DNA of 64,000 bases from JBFMFH01 sp040752275 (GTDB lineage: Bacteria; Acidobacteriota; Vicinamibacteria; Vicinamibacterales; JAKQTR01): assembly GCA_040752275.1 (NCBI GenBank), contig JBFMFH010000062.1, forward strand, positions 1 through 64,000, read 5' to 3'. The notes under the pieces are model-generated. The model did no database searches and was not told the DNA's origin. It saw only the letters and a program-made list of their open reading frames with translations. Made by a program: the position numbers and the translations under genes. Shown piece after piece: positions 42,887-51,385 of the stretch (position 1 is its first letter; each line of letters opens with the position of its first letter).

Positions 42887-43825
42887 CTACTTCTTGAGCT
42901 GGGTGATCAACGCCTGCGCCTGGATGGCCTCGGAGGAGGTGGGGTCTGTCGCCATCACCTTCTCCATCATCTTGATGGTCTCTTCTGTGTTGCCCCTATT
43001 CAGCGCCACGAGTCCAAGTTTGAACATCGGCTTCACCCAGGTGGGGTCCTTGTCCAGCGCCTTCTGGTAGCTGGCGGCCGCTTCGTCGGTCTTGCCCTGG
43101 GCGAACTCGACCTCACCGAGATTGTAAAAGAGCTCGCGGCTGGCCTCGGGCGAGTTGGCGGCAGCCGAGAGCGTCTCGTACGCCTTGTCCATGTCGCCCT
43201 TGAGCATGTAGGTGTTGCCAAGCTCGATGCGCACCCGCTCGAGATCCGGCTCAGCCTTGAGGACCTCCTGGAACGCCAGGATCGCGCGGTCGTAGTCCTT
43301 GAGTGCCCGGTAGGCGCCGCCAATCTGCAGGTTCAGCCTGGTGAGGGTCGGGACCTTGTCCAGAAGTGCCTTGTAGGCTGTGACCGCCTCCGCCCACTGC
43401 TTGGCGCCAAACAGGTCATCGGCGGCCTTCAGTTCGGCTTGAAGCTCCTTCGTGCCCAGGCCGGCCAGCGCGGCTGCCTCGGCGCTCTGCTTCTTGAGGA
43501 CGAACTCCAGGGTGGGATTGGTACGCAGGTACGAGATCGCCTGGCGGGTCGTCGAGGAGCCGTACCCCGGAGCGGACGCCGTGAACGTCCACTGGCCGTT
43601 TTGTAGGCCGACCATCGACCAGCGCCCCTTGTCGTCGGACCTCGACGTGAAGTCGGGCGGCACGGCGCTCGGGTTCTCGGCCCTGATCGTCGCGTCCTTG
43701 ATGGGCTGGCCCGTCTCGTCCTTGACCGCGCCGCTGACGCGGCCCTGGGCGGCCGCCGGACCGGCGACGGCGACGGCGAGGACGAACGCGAGCAGGAAGG
43801 CGGGGATACCACGCGCGCTGAGCAT
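42887..43825 (-). CDS. Carboxypeptidase-regulatory-like/TPR protein
   Basis: A 312-aa exported protein: signal peptide (…GPAAAQG), one carboxypeptidase-regulatory-like domain (VSGAVKDETGQPIKDATIRA, about 28-110), then tetratricopeptide repeats to the end (QIGGAYRALKDYDRAILAFQ and similar). Probably a periplasmic scaffold. ATG 43825 is chosen (CAGGAG seven nt upstream). Same strand as the S9 peptidase 27 nt downstream, so they may be co-transcribed. Confidence 0.82.
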   Translation of the reverse strand: MLSARGIPAFLLAFVLAVAVAGPAAAQGRVSGAVKDETGQPIKDATIRAENPSAVPPDFTSRSDDKGRWSMVGLQNGQWTFTASAPGYGSSTTRQAISYLRTNPTLEFVLKKQSAEAAALAGLGTKELQAELKAADDLFGAKQWAEAVTAYKALLDKVPTLTRLNLQIGGAYRALKDYDRAILAFQEVLKAEPDLERVRIELGNTYMLKGDMDKAYETLSAAANSPEASRELFYNLGEVEFAQGKTDEAAASYQKALDKDPTWVKPMFKLGLVALNRGNTEETIKMMEKVMATDPTSSEAIQAQALITQLKK

Positions 43826-44010
43826 CGTGAGACTCCTGATGGGGGCCGGCGAGACGTTGCGGAATCGGCAGGCACACACTTGCCCAACGGCGGGGACCGC
43901 CATGGCCGATCACCGGAAGTATATGGTACGAGACGGAGAAGGCGAAGGGTCGCGGCCGGCCTCTTTGCAGGAATGAGGGCTGATGAGGCGGGGATCGGGA
44001 CCCGGGCTCG

Positions 44011-44031
44011 AATCCCGAATCCCGAATCCCG
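44011..44031. repeat. Heptamer array (aatcccg x3)
   Basis: Three perfect units ending 7 nt before the stop codon of TonB receptor 44039-47002 (downstream side). Confidence 0.93.
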
Positions 44032-44038
44032 GTTCTTC

Positions 44039-47002
44039 CTACCAGGTCGCGCGCACGCCGAAGCGGATGACGCGCGGCGCGATGATCGCGCTGACGTTGT
44101 TGGCGTTCGACGCCGTCTGCAGCCGGCGCACGGCGAGCACCACGTTGGAGTTCGTCAGGTTGAACACGTCCATGCTCGGGATGAACCGGACCTGGCCGAT
44201 GCTGAACGCCTTTTCCACCTTGAAATCGATCGTCCAGAAATTCGGCAGCCGGTTGTCACCCATCCTGTCCAGGTAGATCGACGCCCGGCCGGCCGAGAAG
44301 GGCCGGTTGGGTGTCTGGACGTAGAGCGGTGCGGGGTAGCCCTGGCGGGCGTTGAAGAACGCCGAGAGATTGATCTCGTAGGGCAGCGTGTACAGGCCGC
44401 TGACCTTGAAGAGCCACTTGGCGTTGGTGAAGATGTTGTCGATCCCACTGCCGCCAGACTGGGGTGCGAACTGGCCGCCGTTCAGCTTGTCGATGTTCGA
44501 CGGGTCCTCGTACGCGTTGGGCGAATCCCACTTATCGACCGCGCTGTTGTACGCGTAGCTGGCGCTCATCATCCAGTTGTTGGCGTAGCGCCTGCGCGCG
44601 GTCAGCTCGACGCCGTTGAAGTTCCGGTAGCGGTCCGGCTGGTTCGTGTAGAGGTAGGGGGCCGGAATCTGCTTGGTCGGCTCCCAGTACGTCACGGTCT
44701 CGCAGCGCGCGTCCGCCTTGACACACGTGGGCGTGAAGGTGCGCTGCACGTAGTCGGCGCTGCTGAAGTCGAGGCGGTCGCTCCAGCGGTACTGGTCGTA
44801 CTTGCGCCAGATGTAGCTGCCGCCCACGCCGAAGCCGGGGAAGAGTTCATGATCGAAGCCTACGATGAACTCCTGCGTCCGGTCGTTCTTGATATTCGGG
44901 TCGATCGTGCCGGTTGTCTTCAGCGCGGTCGGGTTGAAGGGGTCGTAGTTCCCGCCGAAGGACAGGATGCGGGAGTAATCGAGTTCGTTGGCCTGGACGA
45001 CCGTGTCGCCGTTGAGGTCGGACCACCGGAAACGGATGTTGGCCGCCGTGACCGGGTTCAGCGTGCCGGAGAGCTCACCCGGCCCCATCTGCCCGTAGTA
45101 CATGGCCCATGATCCGTTGACAATCGTCTTGCCCTCGCCGGTCACATCGTAGGTGAAGCCGAGGCGCGGCGAGAAGTCGTTGTATGCGACACCCGGATCG
45201 GCGCCGTCGAAGGTGATGGCCGGAAGCCACTGCGGAGCGAAGGGGTGGGCCGGCACCGAGGATGACAGCGCGGCATCTTGCTGGTGATCGAAGCGCGCGC
45301 CGAACTTCAGCGTCAGCCGATTCCGCGTGAAGGTGTCCTGCACGTAGATGGACCAGGTGCGCAGGTCGTAGTTGGTGATGGAATCCCGGTAGAGAATCGC
45401 CTCGGCCGGGACGCCTAGGTTGAAGCGGGCCTGCGTGTTGCCGCCGACGTGCGATTCCGAATGGGCCCGGGCCGTGCGCCAGCGGTAGCCGCCCTTGAAG
45501 GCGTGGTCGCCGCCGAGCGTGGCAGGCAGGAAGTAGTTCAGCGTCACATCCAGGCTGTGCGTCGGCCGGATGAACGGCCCCGACCGCTGGTACGACCGTT
45601 CCCAGATGGCCGTGTCGATGTTGTAGATGGGCTGGACGTCGTTGAGCGAGTCTTCGTGGAAGTCGAGAATGAAGTTGTTGCCCAGATGCGCCCACTGGAC
45701 GTCGAGCAGCAGCCGGTCGCTGAAGATGTGTTGATCACCCGCTTTCCAGAGCGGCGACGGCCCCACGTCCCAGCCAAACGTGCCGTAGTCGCTCGTCACG
45801 GCCCGCTGGCGGAACGTCGTTTCAATCGGACGTGTGTCGGACGCGTCGCGGGCGTTCTTCGTCTTCGCGGCCCAGGTGTTCTGGAACGAGAACTTGTTGC
45901 TGCGTGACACCGCCCAACTGAGCTTCCAGTTGTAGTTGTTGAGCAACGTGCCGTCCGTGCCGAGGCAGGCGCGGACGTCCGCGGTGGAAATCGGCGCCAG
46001 CGGATCGGCCTTCAACTGGGCCTTGATGGCCTGGCACGTCGCCGAGGGCAGGTAGAAGCCGACAATGCCGGCCTTGATGTCCTGCTTGCCGTAGCTGCCC
46101 CAGTACCACATCTTGCCCTTGCGGATCGGGCCCCCGACCTCGAAGCCGAAGTCCTTGATGTTCTGAATCGGCGCGCCCGAACCGGCGCCGGCCCGCTTCA
46201 GGTCGTCGGTGACGTTGTCGGCCTCGAACTTGTCATCGGTGTAGTAGTACCGGCCGGAGCCCTTGAAGCGGTCCGTGCCCGAGCGGGTGACCATGTTGAT
46301 GCCCACGCCGCCGGTCTGCTGCGAGGCGTCGACGCCGCCGGTGACGATCTGCATCTCTTCGAGCATGTCGAAGTCGTAGTAGATCGGCGACGCACCCGTC
46401 GCGGACATGTCGGTGATGTCCACGCCGTCAATGGTCCACTTGTTGTTGCCGGAGCTATCGCCGCGAGACACATAGCCGGACTGCTGGCCGGACTGGGAGC
46501 CGCCCACGTTGGCGCGGTCCATGGTGATGCCCGGGGTCTGCTCGAGGATGACCCACGGGTCGCGGGCCGACGGGATGCTCTGGAGCATCTCGCGATTGAA
46601 CGTGGCCGAGGTCCCGGTCTCCGTGGTATCCACGACCGGCGTCTCCCCGGTGACCGTGACCGTCTCCTGGACGGCGGAGATCTCGAGCACCTGATTCACG
46701 TCGAGCGTCTGCCCGATGGTCAGCCGGATGCCCTCGCGCACCACCGTGCGGAACCCGGTCAGCTCGAAGGTGAGCGTGTAGATGCCGTTCGGGAGGCGGG
46801 AGAACAGGTACGTCCCCGTTTCCGTGGTGACGGCAGCCTGCGGCGCGCCGGCCTGGCTGCCCAGCGTCACGGTGACACCCGGCAAGACCGCGCCGGTGTT
46901 GTCGGTGACGCGCCCCCGGATGTCGCCCGTCTGCTGGGCGTACCCCGTAGCGCCGCTGGCGACGGCACACAGCATCGCCAGCCAGAGAATGCGTGACTTC
47001 AT
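44039..47002 (-). CDS. TonB-dependent receptor, Oar-like (987 aa)
   Basis: Outer-membrane receptor: signal peptide MKSRILWLAMLCAVASGATGYAQQ, carboxypeptidase-regulatory-like domain (GDIRGRVTDNTGAVLPGVTV), plug (SIPSARDPWVILEQTPGI; TIDGVDITDMSATG) and barrel ending VRATW. It is a tandem paralogue of the 992-aa receptor upstream. A third, barrel-located region rich in Y and N (NAYEDPSNIDKLNGGQFAP) is nearly identical in both. Ligand unknown. Confidence 0.88.
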   Translation of the reverse strand: MKSRILWLAMLCAVASGATGYAQQTGDIRGRVTDNTGAVLPGVTVTLGSQAGAPQAAVTTETGTYLFSRLPNGIYTLTFELTGFRTVVREGIRLTIGQTLDVNQVLEISAVQETVTVTGETPVVDTTETGTSATFNREMLQSIPSARDPWVILEQTPGITMDRANVGGSQSGQQSGYVSRGDSSGNNKWTIDGVDITDMSATGASPIYYDFDMLEEMQIVTGGVDASQQTGGVGINMVTRSGTDRFKGSGRYYYTDDKFEADNVTDDLKRAGAGSGAPIQNIKDFGFEVGGPIRKGKMWYWGSYGKQDIKAGIVGFYLPSATCQAIKAQLKADPLAPISTADVRACLGTDGTLLNNYNWKLSWAVSRSNKFSFQNTWAAKTKNARDASDTRPIETTFRQRAVTSDYGTFGWDVGPSPLWKAGDQHIFSDRLLLDVQWAHLGNNFILDFHEDSLNDVQPIYNIDTAIWERSYQRSGPFIRPTHSLDVTLNYFLPATLGGDHAFKGGYRWRTARAHSESHVGGNTQARFNLGVPAEAILYRDSITNYDLRTWSIYVQDTFTRNRLTLKFGARFDHQQDAALSSSVPAHPFAPQWLPAITFDGADPGVAYNDFSPRLGFTYDVTGEGKTIVNGSWAMYYGQMGPGELSGTLNPVTAANIRFRWSDLNGDTVVQANELDYSRILSFGGNYDPFNPTALKTTGTIDPNIKNDRTQEFIVGFDHELFPGFGVGGSYIWRKYDQYRWSDRLDFSSADYVQRTFTPTCVKADARCETVTYWEPTKQIPAPYLYTNQPDRYRNFNGVELTARRRYANNWMMSASYAYNSAVDKWDSPNAYEDPSNIDKLNGGQFAPQSGGSGIDNIFTNAKWLFKVSGLYTLPYEINLSAFFNARQGYPAPLYVQTPNRPFSAGRASIYLDRMGDNRLPNFWTIDFKVEKAFSIGQVRFIPSMDVFNLTNSNVVLAVRRLQTASNANNVSAIIAPRVIRFGVRATW

Positions 47003-47241
47003 AGACCCTCCCCGATCAACAGGACATGGAACACGTCTGGGCGCGCACAGACACCCTGCACGATGGGCAATGCGAATAGAGGAATGCCGGCGGCCAGACA
47101 GACAGCTATCAGACGCTATGCCGCCACACGGCGTCCGGGTATCCGGTATGTGCCGTATTCTGCGTGTCGTCTTGGCCCGATGATCGGCCTAGGGCGATGA
47201 CGGGATGGAGGCCTGGCAGGCAGAACGCCCAAGAAACAACA

Positions 47242-47269
47242 CGGGGCAGCACCCGTCGATGCTGCCCCG
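47242..47269 (-). terminator. Rho-independent terminator of 992-aa receptor
   Basis: A perfect 10-bp stem CGGGGCAGCA/TGCTGCCCCG with an 8-nt loop. On the minus strand it is followed by GTGTTGTTTCTT, a U-rich tail. Confidence 0.7.
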
Positions 47270-47348
47270 CAACGGCACAGACCCCCGAAACTAGCAGGGC
47301 CTGAAACCCGCCTCCACGAGAATGAGACAGTCCAGGGAGGGGCCCGGG

Positions 47349-47382
47349 AACCCGAATCCCGAACCCCGAATCCCGAATCCCG
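47349..47382. repeat. Heptamer array (aatcccg x4-5)
   Basis: Units aacccg, aatcccg, aaccccg, aatcccg, aatcccg just downstream of the 992-aa receptor's stop codon. Confidence 0.9.
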
Positions 47383-47389
47383 GCTCTCG

Positions 47390-50368
47390 CTACCAGGTCG
47401 CGCGGAAACCGAACCGAATCACCCGCGGCGCCACGACGCCGGAGATGTTGTTGGCGTTCGAGGCGTTCTGGTTCGTCCGCCGCGCCAGGATCGTGTTCGC
47501 GTTCGCCAGGTTGAACACGTCCATGCTCGGAATGACGCTCACCCGCCCGAACTTGAAGGCTTTGTCGAGCCTGAAGTCGATCGTCTGGAAGTTCGGATGC
47601 CGCACATCCCCGACAGGGTCCAGCAGTACCGTCGTCGTGCCCGCGCGATTCGGGCGGGATGGCGTCAGAATGCGCTGCGGGAACGGGAAGCCCTGGCGGG
47701 CGTTGTAGAAGGCCGCAACGTTGATGTCCCACCACGGCAGGGTGTACTGAGCCGTGACCTTGGCGGTCCACTTCGCGTTGGGGAACACGTTGTCGATGCC
47801 GCTGCCCCCGACCTCCGGTGCGTACATGGCACCATTGAGTTTGTCGATGTTCGTCGGGTCCTCGTACGCGTTTGCCGACGAATAGTGCTGCTTGCCGAGG
47901 TTGTAGCCGTAGCTTGCGGTCATCATCCAGTTGTCCGAGTACCGCTTCCGCATCACCAGTTCGAAGCCGTTGTAGTCACGGTAGAAGTCGGGGAGATTCG
48001 TCCGCACCCGAAGAGACGGGATGGGGAAGTTCGGCACGTAGTACGTGATCTGCTGGCAGCGGGCACTCGCCTGCGGGCAGGCGGCCGCGGTCGGCGTGAA
48101 GTTCACCGCCGTGTAGTCGGCGGAGGTCAGCCCGACCGTATCGTCCCAGCGGAACCGATCGTACTTGCGCCAGATGTAGCTGGCGCCCAGGCCCCAGCCC
48201 GCGAACAACTCGTGATCGAAGCCCACGATGAACTCCTGAGTCCGCTCGTTCTTGATGTTGGGGTCCACCGTATTGGCCGTCGTCACGACGCTCGGGTTGT
48301 TCGGGTCGTAGTTGCCGCCGAAGGTGAGAATCCTCGTGTAGTCGAGTTCGGTGGCCTGAACGACCCTGTCGCCATTCGCGTCAGCCCAGGGGAAGCCAAT
48401 CACCGCCTCGCCGACTGGATTGAGAATGCCAGCGAGGGAACCTGGCCCCATCTGTGAGTAGAAGATCGACCACGAGGCATTCAGCAGCGTCGTGCCCTCG
48501 CCGGTGAGGTCGTAGGTGAAGCCGATACGGGGCGAGAGGTCGTTCCAGACGACGCCGGAGTCGGCCCCATTGAACGTGACGGCGGGCAGCCACTGCGGCG
48601 CGAAGGGGTGGGCGGGCACTTCCGACGCGAGCGCGGCGTCGCGCTGGCGGTCGTAGCGGAGGCCCAGCTTCAGAGTGAGGCGGTCCCTGGTAAACGTATC
48701 CTGCAGGTAGAACGCCCAGGTCCGCAGATCGTACTCGGTGACCGAGTCCCGGTACAGGTACGCCTCGGTCGGGACGCCGTTACGCATCCTGGCGATCGTG
48801 TTGCCCCCGCGGTGGAGCTCGGAATGTGCCGGCGCGGTCCGCCAGCGGAGGCCGACCTTGAACGCGTGGTCACCACCCAGGGTGGCCGGCAGGAAGTAGT
48901 TCACCGTGGCGTCCAGACTGTGGGTCGGACGGATATACGGGCCTGAACGAAGGTACGACCGGGCCCAGACGCCGGTCGTGATTTCATAGAGCGGTTGGAC
49001 GTTGTTCAGGTCGTCTTCATGGAAGTCGAGGATGAAGTTGTTGCCCAGGTGCGCCCACTGGATGTCGAGCAGCAGGCGGTCGCTGAAGATGTGCTGATCG
49101 CCGGCCTTCCAGAGCGGCGACGGACCCACATCCCAGCCGAACGTGCCGTAGTCGCTCGAGACGGCCCGCTGCCGGTAGGTCGTCTCCGGCGGCCGTGTAT
49201 CAGACGCGTCACGGGCGTTCTTGAACTTCTCGGCCCAGGTGTTCTGGAAGGAGAACTTGTTGCTGCGCGACGGCGCCCACGAGAACTTCCAGTTGTAGTT
49301 GTTCAGCAGGGTACCGTCCGTGCCCAGACAATCGCGCACATCGGCGGTTGGGATCGGCGCCAGCGGATCGGCGGCGAGCTGCGCCTTGATGTTCTGGCAC
49401 GTCGCCGACGGCAGGTAGAAGCCGACGATGCCGGCCTTGATATCCTGCTTGCCGTAGCTGCCCCAGTACCACATCTTGCCCGCCCTGATCGGGCCGCCCA
49501 CTTCGAAGCCGAAGTCCTTGATGTTCTGGATCGGCGCACCCGAACCGGCGCGGGCCCGCTTCATCTCGTCCGTGATGTTGTCAGCCTCGAACCTGTCGTC
49601 GGTGATGTAGAAGCGGCCGGAGCCCTTGAACTTGTCCGTGCCCGAGCGAGTGACCATGTTGATGCCCAGGCCGCTCGTCTGCTGCGAGGCATCGGCGCCG
49701 CCCGTGACGACCTGCATCTCTTCGAGCATGTCGAAGTCGTAATAGATCGGCGAGGCGCCCGTGGCCGACATGTCGGTGATGTCCACGCCGTCGAGCGTCC
49801 ACTTGTTCTGGCCGCCGAGCTGGCCCCGCGACATCTGGGCCGACTGCTGGCCCGACTGGGATCCGCCGACGTTCGCGCGGTCCATGACGACGCCGGGCGC
49901 CTGTTCGATGATGACCCACGGATCGCGGGCTGACGGGATGCTCTGCATCATCTCGCGGTTGAAGGTGGCCGCCGTCCCCGTCTCGGTCGTGTCGACCACT
50001 GGGGTCTCTCCGGTGACCGTCACGGTCTCCTGGACAGCAGAGATCTCCAGCACCTGGTTGACGTCGGCCGTGAGGCCGATCGTGATGCGGACGCCGTCGC
50101 GGACGACGGTCTTGAAGCCGGCGAGTTCGAATCTCACCGAATAGACCCCGACCGCGAGTCGTGGGAAGACGAAGGTTCCCGTGTCGGACGTGATGGCGGT
50201 TTGCTGGGTGCCCGTCGGCGTCGTGAGCGTCACCGTCGCGCCGGGCAGCACGGCCCCGGTGTTGTCGCTGACTCGGCCGCGGATGTCGCCCGTCTGCTGG
50301 GCGAAACCGGCCGCCGCGCTCGCGACCACGAGCAGGATCGCGATGAGAACGACACGCGTAGACTTCAT
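47390..50368 (-). CDS. TonB-dependent receptor, Oar-like (992 aa)
   Basis: Same layout as the 987-aa receptor: signal peptide (…AAGFAQQ), GDIRGRVSDNTGAVLPGATV domain, plug (TLDGVDITDMSATG) and barrel ending FRATW. ATG 50368 has a GGAGGAG-like ribosome site 5-6 nt upstream. The plug is almost identical to the neighbour; the outer barrel loops diverge most, as expected if ligand specificity changed after duplication. Confidence 0.88.
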   Translation of the reverse strand: MKSTRVVLIAILLVVASAAAGFAQQTGDIRGRVSDNTGAVLPGATVTLTTPTGTQQTAITSDTGTFVFPRLAVGVYSVRFELAGFKTVVRDGVRITIGLTADVNQVLEISAVQETVTVTGETPVVDTTETGTAATFNREMMQSIPSARDPWVIIEQAPGVVMDRANVGGSQSGQQSAQMSRGQLGGQNKWTLDGVDITDMSATGASPIYYDFDMLEEMQVVTGGADASQQTSGLGINMVTRSGTDKFKGSGRFYITDDRFEADNITDEMKRARAGSGAPIQNIKDFGFEVGGPIRAGKMWYWGSYGKQDIKAGIVGFYLPSATCQNIKAQLAADPLAPIPTADVRDCLGTDGTLLNNYNWKFSWAPSRSNKFSFQNTWAEKFKNARDASDTRPPETTYRQRAVSSDYGTFGWDVGPSPLWKAGDQHIFSDRLLLDIQWAHLGNNFILDFHEDDLNNVQPLYEITTGVWARSYLRSGPYIRPTHSLDATVNYFLPATLGGDHAFKVGLRWRTAPAHSELHRGGNTIARMRNGVPTEAYLYRDSVTEYDLRTWAFYLQDTFTRDRLTLKLGLRYDRQRDAALASEVPAHPFAPQWLPAVTFNGADSGVVWNDLSPRIGFTYDLTGEGTTLLNASWSIFYSQMGPGSLAGILNPVGEAVIGFPWADANGDRVVQATELDYTRILTFGGNYDPNNPSVVTTANTVDPNIKNERTQEFIVGFDHELFAGWGLGASYIWRKYDRFRWDDTVGLTSADYTAVNFTPTAAACPQASARCQQITYYVPNFPIPSLRVRTNLPDFYRDYNGFELVMRKRYSDNWMMTASYGYNLGKQHYSSANAYEDPTNIDKLNGAMYAPEVGGSGIDNVFPNAKWTAKVTAQYTLPWWDINVAAFYNARQGFPFPQRILTPSRPNRAGTTTVLLDPVGDVRHPNFQTIDFRLDKAFKFGRVSVIPSMDVFNLANANTILARRTNQNASNANNISGVVAPRVIRFGFRATW

Positions 50369-50674
50369 GTAGCTCTCCTCCTCAAGGTATGGGCACAGAA
50401 TCCGAAAGAGTGCCTAAGGGTAGTAGGGTCTATGCGGTATTTGTGCCACCGTCGTAACTGTATACAGGCATCGTGTAGTCAGCGACTTACGCGGCGTCGT
50501 GCCGTCACCATGCCGCTTCCCGTCCAAGCCATTGGATTGGCGGATCCGTAAACCCGTGATTCAGCCGGTCTGGACTTGGCTCGGGCGGGTCCACCCCGGC
50601 GAACGACGACCAGCGAAGAAGCCCAAACAGGCCGGCCTAGCGAGAGCCGGATCGGGATGGTCCCCCGAGGGGTC
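50369..50674. other. Intergenic region upstream of 992-aa receptor
   Basis: 306 bp of promoter-side sequence between the receptor start and the DUF1684 stop. I see no gene, repeat array or clear operator in it. Confidence 0.4.
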
Positions 50675-51385
50675 CTACCACCGTTCCCCGGCGCGGACGG
50701 GGACGGGCAGGCGGTTGCGAGGAGGGGGGAACGGGCAATCGTAATCGGGGTTGTACGCGCAGAACGGGTTGAAGGCCCGGTTGAAGTCCACGACGTAGAT
50801 GCCGGTGCGGTTCCGGTCGATCTCGAGATAGCGGCCGGCAGGGTAGGTCTCGGTACCCGTGGTGAGGTCTGCGAACGGCACGAACAGACGGTCGAAGGCG
50901 GCTCCCGCCTCGACGAAGGCGCCGAGCGAGAGCAGCTTCCGGTTCAGGGTGAACTCAAGCGTCCCCACCAGCTCCATGTCGCGGATCTTGCCGGTCGAGG
51001 TCGGCATCTGCACCGGCGTTCTGCCCGGCGCAGGCGTGAACGACGCCGGCACGGCATACCCGGGATCCGGAGGGAAGTACTTCAGAGGCAGGAACGCACT
51101 CTGCTTGTCAGCAGGAATCGGCTGGTCGATCTGGACGCGGAAGGCCGCGTCCTTCGCCGCGCGGTCCGACAGCAGCTTCTCGACATACGCCCGATCCGTG
51201 TCGGGCGGCGGTTCCCCGCACGCGGCCGGGAGCAGCGCGACACCGAGGACGAGACCCGCAGCAGCGAAGCCAGACCCACGGCCTGAGCGGAGCCTAGAAG
51301 GCGGCCCGAATCCCGAATCCCGAATCCCGAATCCCGGGGGCCTATCTGAAGAGATACGCCCCCTTCGCCACCGTCGCATCCGCAA
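50675..51385 (-). CDS. DUF1684-family lipoprotein
   Basis: The C-terminal two thirds match DUF1684 proteins (ELVGTLEFTLNRKLLSLGAF, FVPFADLTTGTETYPAGRY, DFNRAFNPFCAYNP); their function is unknown. A hydrophobic stretch ending LLPAAC marks a lipoprotein. The only in-frame start is ATG 51385 (or 51379), inside the end of the acyl-CoA dehydrogenase gene (44-nt overlap). That puts an odd 40-residue leader, partly encoded by an aatcccg array, before the signal sequence. 236 aa as called. It is the last gene of the fad cluster. Confidence 0.7.
   Translation of the reverse strand: MRMRRWRRGRISSDRPPGFGIRDSGFGPPSRLRSGRGSGFAAAGLVLGVALLPAACGEPPPDTDRAYVEKLLSDRAAKDAAFRVQIDQPIPADKQSAFLPLKYFPPDPGYAVPASFTPAPGRTPVQMPTSTGKIRDMELVGTLEFTLNRKLLSLGAFVEAGAAFDRLFVPFADLTTGTETYPAGRYLEIDRNRTGIYVVDFNRAFNPFCAYNPDYDCPFPPPRNRLPVPVRAGERW
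51309..51336. repeat. Heptamer array (aatcccg x4)
   Basis: Four perfect units just past the acyl-CoA dehydrogenase stop codon. They are translated (GFGIRDSGFG) in the frame of the DUF1684 protein. Confidence 0.93.

Larger units (their letters stand above)
47003..47389. other. Intergenic region between second receptor pair
   Basis: 387 bp. Contains the presumed promoter of the 987-aa receptor, a strong hairpin (47242-47269) and an aatcccg array (47349-47382). No gene seen. Confidence 0.5.
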
